Shown here: positions 25,457 through 32,864 of the stretch, one piece after another
How the letters are laid out: each line of letters starts with the position of its first letter
Position numbering within the stretch: the first letter of the stretch is position 1
From: Bacillota bacterium
GTDB taxonomy: Bacteria > Bacillota > UBA4882 > UBA8346
DNA: 64,000 nucleotides
Direction of reading: 5' to 3'
Assembly: GCA_023417475.1 (NCBI GenBank)
Contig: JAEZFP010000067.1
Location: 124,001-188,000, forward strand
The notes under the pieces: model-generated
The model's input: only the letters and a program-made list of their open reading frames with translations
Told to the model about the DNA's origin: nothing
Databases searched by the model: none
Translations under genes and position numbers: made by a program

Positions 25457-25960
25457 CTACTCCCAGATCAAACGCTCCGCCAACTCGGCAACGGCGCCTT
25501 CCCCGCCTTTTTTATGAAGCACTGTCTTGGCCAGCGCCCGGATTTTCGGATGGGCGTCTCCCGGCGCCACCGGGAATCCAACGACCCGCATCGCTTCATA
25601 ATCGTTCAGGTCATTTCCGACATACATGACATTCTTAATGTCAAAGCCTTTTTCGTTACAGTAGGAAAGCAACGCCGCTTTTTTATCGGGAACCCCCTGA
25701 ATCCATTCCAACCCCAGTTTTCTGGCCCGTTGCGCCACCACCGGGTTGGTCTCGGTCGACAGAATCAACATCGGAATGTTCCGGTCCCGTAACATCCGCA
25801 CCCCCAGCCCGTCGGAGCGGTTGCAGATCACCGCCTCTTTTCCCGTTTCGACGACGATCACCCGGTTGTCGGTGAAAACTCCGTCGAAATCGAAGATGAT
25901 CACCGCAATCCGCGCTAACCTTTTGCCAACTTTTTCCCTGGGATGAAACAGTTTCAGCAT
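25457..25960 (-). CDS. KdsC-like HAD phosphatase
   Basis: 167 residues. HAD motif I IIFDFDGVFTDNRV (nucleophile Asp and general acid Asp), motif II MLILSTETN, motif III lysines in GVPDKKAALL and motif IV MYVGNDLNDYEAMRVVG. Size and GVFTDN signature are those of the C0-type Kdo-8-phosphate phosphatase subfamily, which also dephosphorylates sialic and ketodeoxynonulosonic acid 9-phosphates. ATG at 25960 is preferred over GTG at 25972 for its GGTGGG site. First gene of the minus-strand operon, immediately before the NeuB-like synthase: a synthase that makes a phosphorylated product would need it. Confidence 0.85.
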   Translation of the reverse strand: MLKLFHPREKVGKRLARIAVIIFDFDGVFTDNRVIVVETGKEAVICNRSDGLGVRMLRDRNIPMLILSTETNPVVAQRARKLGLEWIQGVPDKKAALLSYCNEKGFDIKNVMYVGNDLNDYEAMRVVGFPVAPGDAHPKIRALAKTVLHKKGGEGAVAELAERLIWE

Positions 25961-26310
25961 AGCGTAACCCACCGCGTCATGACGCGATATCCCCTTTTCC
26001 GGCCGACCACAGCGTTTCGCCGCCGGGCGCTTGTTCTTTAATTCGCTTTATATTCTATGAACCAAAGGATTTATCTGCTTTGTTCCAGGAGCCCATATGG
26101 GACAGCAGTTTATCCGTATTTACGGTCCCGGGGAATCGCAGGGAATTTGCCATCAGATCGGCACATTCCGCCGCCAAACTATATAAGATGAAAAAGGAAA
26201 GTAGGTCGTAAATCCTAGATCCTTCAAAGAACTTTTTGCGACAGATCTAATAGACTATTAATAATTGAAAACCGAACTGCAAACGCAATAACGTGAATGG
26301 AGGGCCGCTG
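25961..26310. promoter_or_regulatory. divergent promoter region
   Basis: About 350 bases separate the minus-strand KdsC-like operon from the plus-strand cytidylyltransferase. A plausible plus-strand promoter is TTGCGA (26236-26241), 17 bases, TAATAA (26259-26264). No coding frame or RNA gene seen; the minus-strand promoter is not obvious. Confidence 0.35.
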
Positions 26311-26994
26311 ATGGCGCCTTCGCTTTTGGCGATTGTTCCCGCCAAACATGATTCTGTCCGTCTGCCAAAGAAAAACCACCGTTTGCTTGGGGATAAACCG
26401 CTAATTGTTCATACCATCGCCGCCGCTTTGCAAGCCGTTAGCATCACGCGACTCATCGTCTCGACCGATTCCTTGGAGCTAACAGAGACGGCCAGTCGCG
26501 CCGGAGCGGAAGTTCCTTTTTTACGCCCCCCGGAATTGGCGACGCCGTCGGCAACCATGGTTGAGGTGGTCCGTCACGCGGTGTTATTTCTGCAAGCCCA
26601 GGCAGGCCGGTCGTATGACTATTTTATGGTTTTGCAACCCACTTCGCCGTTGCGGTTATCCGGCGATATCGACCGGGCGTTTCAACAGTTGGTGGCTGCC
26701 AACGCCGATTCGATCGTCAGTGTCGCCCAAAACCCGATTCCCAATTCCCATTTGGTCACGGCGGAACAAGCAACAATCAAGCCGTTTCCGGAGTTGGCGC
26801 AACCCCAACCCCACCTAAAGCTGTACCGGTTGAACGGCGCAATCTATTGCAGCCGGATGCCGGTTTTATTGGAAAACAACCGGCTGTTGGGCGCACGGGT
26901 CATTCCCTATTGGATGCCGTTAACCCGTTCGGTGGATATCGATACGTCCGAAGACTTCGCCATGGCGGCGGCGTTGTTGGAATTTTTGAAATGA
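26311..26994 (+). CDS. CMP-sugar cytidylyltransferase family, copy 3, with altered CTP loop
   Basis: 227 residues from ATG 26311, with GGAGGG seven bases before (an upstream GTG at 26293 overlaps that site). The rest aligns with copy 1: VSTDSLELTETASRAGAEVPFLRPPELA, LQPTSPLRLSGDID, LNGAIYCSRM, SVDIDTSEDF. The CTP loop, however, reads VPAKHDSVRLPKKN instead of PARxGSKxIPxKN, losing the Gly and the Arg and resembling KdsB in its SxRLP part. Heads an operon with a dehydratase and two DegT aminotransferases. Activity is probable but its base or sugar preference may differ. Confidence 0.75.
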   Translation: MAPSLLAIVPAKHDSVRLPKKNHRLLGDKPLIVHTIAAALQAVSITRLIVSTDSLELTETASRAGAEVPFLRPPELATPSATMVEVVRHAVLFLQAQAGRSYDYFMVLQPTSPLRLSGDIDRAFQQLVAANADSIVSVAQNPIPNSHLVTAEQATIKPFPELAQPQPHLKLYRLNGAIYCSRMPVLLENNRLLGARVIPYWMPLTRSVDIDTSEDFAMAAALLEFLK

Positions 26995-27024
26995 CCCCGC
27001 AGTTCGATTAGGAGGTTCCTCGGC

Positions 27025-28080
27025 ATGCCAAATTCGTCGGGACGACAATTCTTGATTCAAGGCCGCAACATTTTGGTAACTGGTGGCACCGGAACCATAG
27101 GAACCGCGCTCGTACGGGCGATTTTACAATATCGGCCCGCCGTGCTACGCATCTTTAGCCGGGACGAAACCATGCAGTTTCAACTTCAACAACAATTGGG
27201 CGATCTCGCCAATGTCCGCTATTTGATCGGCAGCGTCTATGACGCGCCACGCCTGGCAATGGCAATGGAAGATATCGATATTGTCTTTCAGGTCGCCGCA
27301 ATGAAACATGTGCCCGCCTGCGAGTACAATCCCTTTGAGGCGGTGAAAACCAATGTCATCGGCACGGAAAACATCATTGAACAGAGCATTGCCGCCGATG
27401 TCAAGCTGGTGGTGGGCATCAGTACCGACAAGGTGGTCAATCCCACCAGTGTGATGGGGACCACCAAGCTGCTGGCGGAGAAACTGTTGATCGCCGCCAA
27501 CTTGACCAAAGGCAAACACCGGACCGTCTTCAGTTGCGTTCGTTTTGGCAATGTCATCGGGTCCCGGGGATCGGTCATTCCGGTCTTTATGGATCAGGTG
27601 CGGCAGAAAAAACCGCTCACAGTGACCGATCCGCAAATGACCCGTTTCTTTATGGAGATCGCGGCGGCGGTGGACTTACTGTTAAAAGCGGCCAGTCTGG
27701 CCAAGGGCGGGGAAATTTTTATCCTGCCGATGCCTTCGGTCCGGGTAATGGACATCGCCCAAGGCATTGTCGACCGCTACCACGCGGTCAGCGGCAACCG
27801 TTTGCCGATTGAAATCTCGGGGCAGCGGACCGGTGAAAAGTTATTCGAAGAATTGGTCACTGCGGATGAATTAAATAAGTTGTATCTTTTTGAGGATTTA
27901 TTGATTATTCCCCCGGAGCACGGCCCACCGCCGCCGGGAGTTCCGTTGCGCGATTCCGGTCAGACTGCGGTGACCTCTTCCGCGGGGCAAGATCCGATCA
28001 ACCCCACCGCGATCTTGCGTTTGCTCCGGAATAACGATCCCGACAATCTCTTGAAACTTTCAGAATTAAAGGAGCTTTAA
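27025..28080 (+). CDS. nucleotide-sugar 4,6-dehydratase, soluble CapD/LegB/PseB type
   Basis: 351 residues, extended SDR. VTGGTGTIGTALVRAIL binds NAD; QVAAMKHVPACEYNPFEAVKTN is diagnostic of UDP- or GDP-GlcNAc dehydratases of the WbpM/PglF/PseB group. The catalytic Tyr of SDRs is replaced by Met (TSVMGTTKLLAEKL), the S-M-K triad known for WbpM-type enzymes. GGAGG lies nine bases before the ATG. It forms the 4-keto-6-deoxy sugar that the next gene can aminate, the first committed steps to legionaminic or pseudaminic acid or bacillosamine. Confidence 0.85.
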   Translation: MPNSSGRQFLIQGRNILVTGGTGTIGTALVRAILQYRPAVLRIFSRDETMQFQLQQQLGDLANVRYLIGSVYDAPRLAMAMEDIDIVFQVAAMKHVPACEYNPFEAVKTNVIGTENIIEQSIAADVKLVVGISTDKVVNPTSVMGTTKLLAEKLLIAANLTKGKHRTVFSCVRFGNVIGSRGSVIPVFMDQVRQKKPLTVTDPQMTRFFMEIAAAVDLLLKAASLAKGGEIFILPMPSVRVMDIAQGIVDRYHAVSGNRLPIEISGQRTGEKLFEELVTADELNKLYLFEDLLIIPPEHGPPPPGVPLRDSGQTAVTSSAGQDPINPTAILRLLRNNDPDNLLKLSELKEL

Positions 28081-28081
28081 A

Positions 28082-29203
28082 GTGATTCCTTTATCAAAAC
28101 CTGACATTACCCAATCAGAGATCAACCGCGTCACCGCCGTTTTAAACAGCCAGTACCTCAGCGGCGGCCCGGTGGTTACGGAGTTTGAAGCGAAATTGGC
28201 GGCAATCGCCGGGACCCGGTTTGCGGTGGCGGTCAGCTCGGGCACGGCCGCCCTCCATCTGATCCTGCTCGCGCTGGGCATCGGTCCCGGGGATGAAGTG
28301 GTCACCACTCCCTACAGCTTTATCGCTTCAGCCAATAGCATTCTCTATGTCGGAGCGACGCCGGTCTTCTGTGACATCTCCCCCGCCGATCTCAACATTG
28401 ATCCGGAACGGATCGCGGCCAAAATCACCCCCCGAACCAAAGCCATTTTGGCGGTGCATGTTTTCGGTTTTCCCGCCGCCATGGACGCGATCATGCAAAT
28501 CGCCGCCGCCCGTCAGCTTCCGGTCATTGAGGACGCCTGCGAGGCGTTGGGGGCCAAAACGGCCGGCCGGCCGGTCGGCGGGATCGGGATTGCCGGCACC
28601 TTTGCCTTTTACCCCAACAAACAGATTACCACCGGCGAAGGAGGCGCGATTGTCACCAACGATTCCGCGCTGGCGGGAATGATTCGCAGTCTCGCCAACC
28701 AAGGCCGCGATTATGACAATCAATGGCTGCGTCATGTGCGGTTGGGTTACAATTACCGGTTAAGCGAGTTGGCTGCCGCTTTGGGATGCGCCCAGTTGGA
28801 ACGGCTCGATCCGATCCTGAAGCAACGCGCCGCAGTCGCGGAATGGTATTATCAAGAATTAAGCGGGGAGCCGCTGCTCACCGTGCCCGATCCGGGACGC
28901 TTTCCCCAAAACGAGGTCAGTTGGTTTGTTTATGTCGTCCGTTTCGCTTCGCATCCCTTACGCGAGCATGTCAGCAACCATTTGACCCATCATGGCATCC
29001 AAAACCGGCCTTATTTTCCGGCCATCCATTTACAACCGTTTTATGAAACCCGTTTCGGTTATGCCGAAGGAGTTTTTCCCAACACGGAAACAGCCGCCGC
29101 TACCAGTTTGGCGTTGCCGTTTTGCACCCGCATGACCCAATCGGAGGTCAAAACAGTTGGTGATCAGATCCGCAACGCGCTCGCTACTTATCGTCCCCAG
29201 TGA
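28082..29203 (+). CDS. DegT/DnrJ/EryC1/StrS sugar aminotransferase (LegC/PseC-like)
   Basis: 373 residues. VAVSSGTAALHLILLALGIG (cofactor phosphate), ILAVHVFGFP, VIEDACEALGA (the Asp pairing with PLP nitrogen) and FAFYPNKQITTGEGGAIVTN with the internal-aldimine lysine. Begins one base after the dehydratase stop, so the two are co-translated. Predicted to aminate C4 of the keto-sugar made by the dehydratase using glutamate. Stereochemistry (equatorial as LegC or axial as PseC) cannot be told by eye. Confidence 0.87.
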   Translation: MIPLSKPDITQSEINRVTAVLNSQYLSGGPVVTEFEAKLAAIAGTRFAVAVSSGTAALHLILLALGIGPGDEVVTTPYSFIASANSILYVGATPVFCDISPADLNIDPERIAAKITPRTKAILAVHVFGFPAAMDAIMQIAAARQLPVIEDACEALGAKTAGRPVGGIGIAGTFAFYPNKQITTGEGGAIVTNDSALAGMIRSLANQGRDYDNQWLRHVRLGYNYRLSELAAALGCAQLERLDPILKQRAAVAEWYYQELSGEPLLTVPDPGRFPQNEVSWFVYVVRFASHPLREHVSNHLTHHGIQNRPYFPAIHLQPFYETRFGYAEGVFPNTETAAATSLALPFCTRMTQSEVKTVGDQIRNALATYRPQ

Positions 29204-29241
29204 CCTCAAGCGGTCAAACATCCAAAACCGGAGGGAATCAG

Positions 29242-30366
29242 ATGAATATCCCGGTATTAAAACCATCAATTACCGAGGCTGAGATTGAGGCGGTGACCCA
29301 GGTCTTGCGCTCCGGATGGCTGGGACTCGGTCCCAAAACGGCGGAGTTTGAGAAGGAGTTTGCCAAGCGCATCGGCGCCAAGTTCTGCGTCGGTCTGGTT
29401 TCCGGCACGGCCGCCTTGCACCTTGCGTTAGCTTCCCTAAATTTACTACCGGATGACGAAGTGATCGTGACCCCAATGACCTTTGTCTCCACGGCCCATT
29501 CCGTTCTTTATTGTGGCGCCAAAGTAATCTTTGCCGACATTTTACCCGACACCCTCAATGTTGACCCCAAAGATGTGGCCGCCAAGATTACCGCCCGCAC
29601 CCGGGCAGTGATCGGAGTGGATATGGCGGGTCATCCCGCCGATTGGGCCGAGTTGCAAACATTGGCGGCGGAACGGGGTTTGGCCGTAATTGAAGACGCC
29701 GCTCATGCGTGCGGGGCCGAGTACCGTGGCCAACCGATCGGTACCGTGGTCCCGTTAACCTGCTTCAGCTTTCACGCAGTCAAGAATCTGACCTGCGGCG
29801 AAGGCGGCGCCATCACCTGCAACCTTGACTGGCAGGATAAATGGTTCCGCGAGATGCGCTGGTTGGGTATATCCAAAGACACTTGGTCGCGAACCGATCA
29901 GGACGCCTCGTATTATTGGAAATACTGGGTCAACCACATCGGCTTTAAGTGCCATATGAACGATATTGCCGCCGCCATCGGCTGTGTCCAACTGCAACGG
30001 CTCGACGAGCTGAACGCGACGCGCCGCCGGATTGTCGCCAAATACCAGGCCGCCTTCGCCGGGCTGGATTGGCTGGAGACCCCGGTCGAACGGCCGTACG
30101 TCAAATCCTCCTGGCACCTTTATCAAGTCAAACTGCCCGACGAAACCCAACGCGACCGTTTTGTGCGCCATCTGGTAAATTACGAGATCTCTCCGGGCGT
30201 TCACTATATCCCCAGTTTCCTGCACCCGTGTTACCGCGACAACAAAGCGATCTGTCCGGTGGCGGACCGGGTTTGGAAACGCCTCGTCTCCCTGCCGATC
30301 TTCCCCGATCTGACCGAAACGCAACAAGACTATATCATTGAAACCGTGAAAAAGTTTCCGGTGTAA
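29242..30366 (+). CDS. DegT/DnrJ/EryC1/StrS sugar aminotransferase, second copy
   Basis: 374 residues from ATG 29242 (GGAGGG six bases before); the open frame upstream to 29200 overlaps the preceding gene. LVSGTAALHLALASLNL, VIGVDMAGHP, VIEDAAHACGAEYRG and FSFHAVKNLTCGEGGAITCN with the PLP lysine. It differs from the first copy mainly around the substrate pocket (WLGISKDTWSRTDQDASYYW insertion), so a second keto-sugar substrate is likely. Ends the operon before a strong terminator. B. subtilis SpsC is in the same family. Confidence 0.85.
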   Translation: MNIPVLKPSITEAEIEAVTQVLRSGWLGLGPKTAEFEKEFAKRIGAKFCVGLVSGTAALHLALASLNLLPDDEVIVTPMTFVSTAHSVLYCGAKVIFADILPDTLNVDPKDVAAKITARTRAVIGVDMAGHPADWAELQTLAAERGLAVIEDAAHACGAEYRGQPIGTVVPLTCFSFHAVKNLTCGEGGAITCNLDWQDKWFREMRWLGISKDTWSRTDQDASYYWKYWVNHIGFKCHMNDIAAAIGCVQLQRLDELNATRRRIVAKYQAAFAGLDWLETPVERPYVKSSWHLYQVKLPDETQRDRFVRHLVNYEISPGVHYIPSFLHPCYRDNKAICPVADRVWKRLVSLPIFPDLTETQQDYIIETVKKFPV

Positions 30367-30401
30367 ACGCTTGGGAGCCCAAACGCTTCTCGGACTCGCT
30401 A

Positions 30402-30451
30402 AAAAAGCTGTTGCCAAATGAACCGATCCGTTCATCAGGAAACAGCTTTTT
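30402..30451 (+). terminator. rho-independent terminator of the 26311-30366 operon
   Basis: AAAAAGCTGTT pairs with AACAGCTTTTT, enclosing a second small hairpin (ATGAAC/GTTCAT), 36 bases after the aminotransferase stop; it ends in a T run. Confidence 0.8.
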
Positions 30452-30800
30452 GACTTATCCACAACCCGGCTTGCTGAGACTGCGGGCATCCGAATGCGCT
30501 TTTGTCCAACCAAACCTGAAGGTCTGGGCTAAGATTTAAACCGGTTTCAACCCGGCTACGGCCGGGCTGGGTTGTGCTGCGAATCCCAACTGCGATCCTT
30601 TTGTCCTTTAAAAGGGCGTCAAACAAACCATTCCCCCAATGCGCAAATAATCCAGAGAGACTCGCATTGAGAAATTTAAAATTTCCCCGATTTTCAAAAA
30701 CTCAAGCAGTTAAGCAAGAACGTAAAAAGCAACTAGCAAAGTCCGACTGCAGCAACGAAAGACCCCACCCTCATTCTTGCTTTCTCTCGAACTCGGCACT
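30452..30800. other. non-coding stretch at the edge of an AT-rich island
   Basis: About 350 bases with no credible gene. It contains an isolated DnaA-box consensus TTATCCACA (30455-30463) whose 15-base context TTATCCACAACCCGG recurs at 31602, and a GC hairpin around CCCGGCTACGGCCGGG near 30556. Base composition turns AT-rich toward 30.8 kb. Confidence 0.45.
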
Positions 30801-31433
30801 TTACATAGCGTTTAATCGTTTTTGGAAAGCTGTTTGCGTCATTATTTCAATTGAAAATATACAAGGTTTTCTATGATCTATTTCAATTTCATTTGAAATA
30901 ATCCAACTTAATGTCAAAAGAATAATTTTTGAGTTTAACTTCCAAATTGCTATATGTTTACTCGCATAAAACCCAGCGGTAACTTTTACTAAATCCTTTT
31001 TCAGATCGTCGAGTATTGGAAAATCATTATAGATACTCGGTTCTCCGTATAAAGAAATGAAATTTGGAACAACCCTTTGAACAACTATTTTTTTTAGTGT
31101 ATTATATTGTTCCTCAGAGACGCTTGCAAAAGATATATGAATATCATATAAGCCATCGTTAGCATCTATCCATAGTGATACTGTCGTTTCTTGATCAAAA
31201 ACAATCATATCCTGTAAAAAGACTCCTCCAGAACCTTTTCCAAAGTCTTGGCACATGCTTTTTAATGAAATCTCTTTCTTTGCAAGAAGATAGTTGAATT
31301 TATCTTGAACAGCTTCGAAACGGTCACCCAAATTAAATATTTCAAAATCACCTTTTACCTGTGAATAATCGTTATATGCAAAACAAGATGAAGATAAAAG
31401 CAAAATAATTAAAATTGAAAAAAATTTTTTCAT
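30801..31433 (-). CDS. secreted hypothetical protein downstream of an RHS remnant
   Basis: 210 residues from ATG 31433, which has AAGGAG seven bases upstream and opens a signal peptide (MKKFFSILIILLLSSSCFA). The mature protein is mixed alpha/beta with SLWIDANDGLYDIHISFASV and a C-terminal FSIEIMTQTAF; I do not recognise a family. The frame is open further to 31601, but that upstream part encodes an unrelated RHS-like peptide. Visibly more AT-rich than the glycan genes on either side. Position behind an RHS fragment raises the possibility of an orphan immunity or toxin-associated gene, without direct evidence. Confidence 0.6.
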   Translation of the reverse strand: MKKFFSILIILLLSSSCFAYNDYSQVKGDFEIFNLGDRFEAVQDKFNYLLAKKEISLKSMCQDFGKGSGGVFLQDMIVFDQETTVSLWIDANDGLYDIHISFASVSEEQYNTLKKIVVQRVVPNFISLYGEPSIYNDFPILDDLKKDLVKVTAGFYASKHIAIWKLNSKIILLTLSWIISNEIEIDHRKPCIFSIEIMTQTAFQKRLNAM

Positions 31434-31601
31434 AACAAAACTCCTTATGTAACTCAACTGAGTATGGTAGAAATACTTCTTAGCTATAGCATTGTCAAGG
31501 TTCCCGTCGATTCTGGCGAAATGTTTGCCGTTGACGTAGATATACTCCAAGTAGTCTTTTTTATCCTGCTCGTAAAGGACATTGCCAACTACTTCTCCCA
31601 T
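31434..31601 (-). pseudogene. RHS/YD-repeat protein remnant
   Basis: About 56 codons in frame with, and directly before, the secreted protein. They contain YLEYIYVNGKHFARIDG and KKYFYHT, the recurring RHS-core pattern (YVNGxxxARIDG then YYHTDHLGS), but the sequence breaks at YHT and continues into unrelated residues. An in-frame stop lies just before 31601. The rest of the RHS gene is missing. Confidence 0.6.
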
Positions 31602-31874
31602 TTATCCACAACCCGGGGCCATTTATCCACAGCAATAGAACATTTACTAACAGAAATAGATCAGTTATCCACAAAAATAGATCGGTTATTCACAAAACAA
31701 GCTACGTTATTAACAAAATGATCTACGTTATTAACAAAATGATCTACGTTATCCACAAAAAGAGCTTGTTGAGTCACTGACGATGATCGGTTATTCACAA
31801 AACAAGCTACGTTATTAACAAAACGATCTACGTTATCCACAAAATGAGCTTGTTGAGTCACTGACGATGATCGG
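31602..31874. repeat. 21-bp-period tandem array of DnaA-box-like sequences
   Basis: Thirteen consecutive 21-base units. TTATCCACA begins at 31602, 31623, 31665, 31749 and 31833; TTATTCACA at 31686 and 31791; TTATTAACA at 31707, 31728 and 31812; TTACTAACA at 31644; two degenerate units (TGAGTCACTG) at 31770 and 31854. Units also form a higher-order repeat (five units from 31686, four from 31791). Seven units match the DnaA-box consensus TTATNCACA. The period equals two helical turns and seven codons, so frames on both strands read as heptads without stops. Confidence 0.85.
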
Positions 31875-31914
31875 AGCGCCAGAAAATTATCAACGAAATC
31901 TGGGGGCCGTGGGT

Positions 31915-32094
31915 TTAAGTCCCGCCCGTCCTTTCATTTCCATCCGGGAAATTCACAATGATTTCATCTTCCGGATTGTCGAAATGCGGTTTTAACGCTT
32001 CCAGGCTGATGAACTCCGGCGCTCCGCCGTCGATCGCAACCAAATACGCGGGTTGGCTGTCTTTAATTACGCGCTGCATAATCTCGATTTTCAT
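31915..32094 (-). CDS. small hypothetical protein, 59 residues
   Basis: Starts MKIEIMQRVIKDSQPAYL at 32094 behind AAGGAAGGTGG; ends with a short acidic tail. Pattern of two or three strands and a helix (EFISLEALKPHF). No family recognised. A canonical promoter (TTGACG-17-TATGAT at 32207-32235) and operator half-sites shared with the divergent XRE gene indicate that it is regulated by that protein. This layout resembles small toxin-antitoxin or phage-like regulator pairs, though nothing else supports that. Confidence 0.6.
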   Translation of the reverse strand: MKIEIMQRVIKDSQPAYLVAIDGGAPEFISLEALKPHFDNPEDEIIVNFPDGNERTGGT

Positions 32095-32206
32095 AAAGTC
32101 CACCTTCCTTTGGCATTTTACCTCTGGCGAGAGGGGAAGTGAGTTCATATTCTTTTCACCTTACATTATTTTAGACGGACCTTTCAAGTAACTTGCCCTC
32201 ACAAAC

Positions 32207-32294
32207 ATCATAACTGATAGTAAAATAAACGTCAATAACTATTAGTTAATAAATTTTACTGTCAGTTAATAGGAGTCTATTAACTGACAGTAAA
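32207..32294. promoter_or_regulatory. divergent promoters with palindromic XRE operator
   Basis: A perfect 18-bp inverted repeat with 4-base loop spans 32255-32294 (TTTACTGTCAGTTAATAG and complement). Two extra half-sites lie at 32211-32224 (TAACTGATAGTAAA) and 32237-32250 (AACTATTAGTTAAT). The minus promoter TTGACG (32230-32235)/TATGAT (32207-32212) has one half-site in its 17-base spacer; a plus promoter TTTACT (32255-32260)/TATTAA (32278-32283) lies within the palindrome. Autoregulation by the XRE protein is the obvious reading. Confidence 0.7.
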
Positions 32295-32324
32295 TAATAC
32301 AACTAGTAACATGGAGATAATTTG

Positions 32325-32732
32325 GTGATAAATATGCACTTTAACGATGCGATTAAAAAATCTCGTGAACAACTAGGCATTAGCCAGGAAGCAGCTGCCA
32401 AAGAAATCGAGCGATTGTACCCCGGTGTTCGTATTTCGGGGCCATATTTAAGTATGATTGAAAACGGGACCAAATCTAATTTAACCACCAAATTAGTCAA
32501 AGCCTTATTGGATTTTTACAAACTTCCAGCATATTTTGCTACTTCTTTGTTAATTGACAATTCTGACGACAGTAATATCCCAGCCTCCCTTCCTCCAACC
32601 GGCGATCCGATGAACGACCTACCGCCGGAAGCTTTACAGGAGATTGAGGAGTTTAAGGCTTTCGTTCGCCATAAATATCAAGATTATTATCAAAACAAAG
32701 TTAAAGAAAAGAATGCTAATGCCTCAAAATAA
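32325..32732 (+). CDS. XRE-family helix-turn-helix regulator
   Basis: About 135 residues. HTH domain at about 5-62: FNDAIKKSREQLGISQEAAA, then SGPYLSMIENGTKSNLTTKL and KALLDFYKLP. The C-terminal 60 residues are acidic and end in a charged helix (EIEEFKAFVRHKYQDYYQNK), probably for dimerisation. GTG at 32325 has GGAG eight bases upstream; ATG at 32334 with GGTGAT is an alternative start. It most likely represses itself and the divergent 59-residue gene through the palindromic operator. Confidence 0.85.
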   Translation: MINMHFNDAIKKSREQLGISQEAAAKEIERLYPGVRISGPYLSMIENGTKSNLTTKLVKALLDFYKLPAYFATSLLIDNSDDSNIPASLPPTGDPMNDLPPEALQEIEEFKAFVRHKYQDYYQNKVKEKNANASK

Positions 32733-32864
32733 CCAAATAAAAACCATATCTGTGATCCCTTTCTGCTGTAAAATTAAAACCAGGCCCAATCTTTGCAACT
32801 TAGCCCGGTTTGATGTTTCTTCATTTTGTTGTGTTTAAAACCAAAAGCCGATTTAAAACCTTAA

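Noticed and set aside
29755..30513. 252-codon minus-strand frame opposite the second DegT aminotransferase
   Set aside because: Shadow frame with no motifs; the plus-strand gene is complete and has a good ribosome binding site.
31464..31861. Open frames on both strands through the 31.6-kb array, reading as heptad (coiled-coil-like) peptides
   Set aside because: They are open because the repeat length is a multiple of three; there is no ribosome binding site at suitable starts, and one frame runs antisense to the RHS remnant.
31602..31874. CRISPR array
   Set aside because: Units are contiguous with no unique spacers of constant length and no cas genes nearby; the same holds for the array at 60771.
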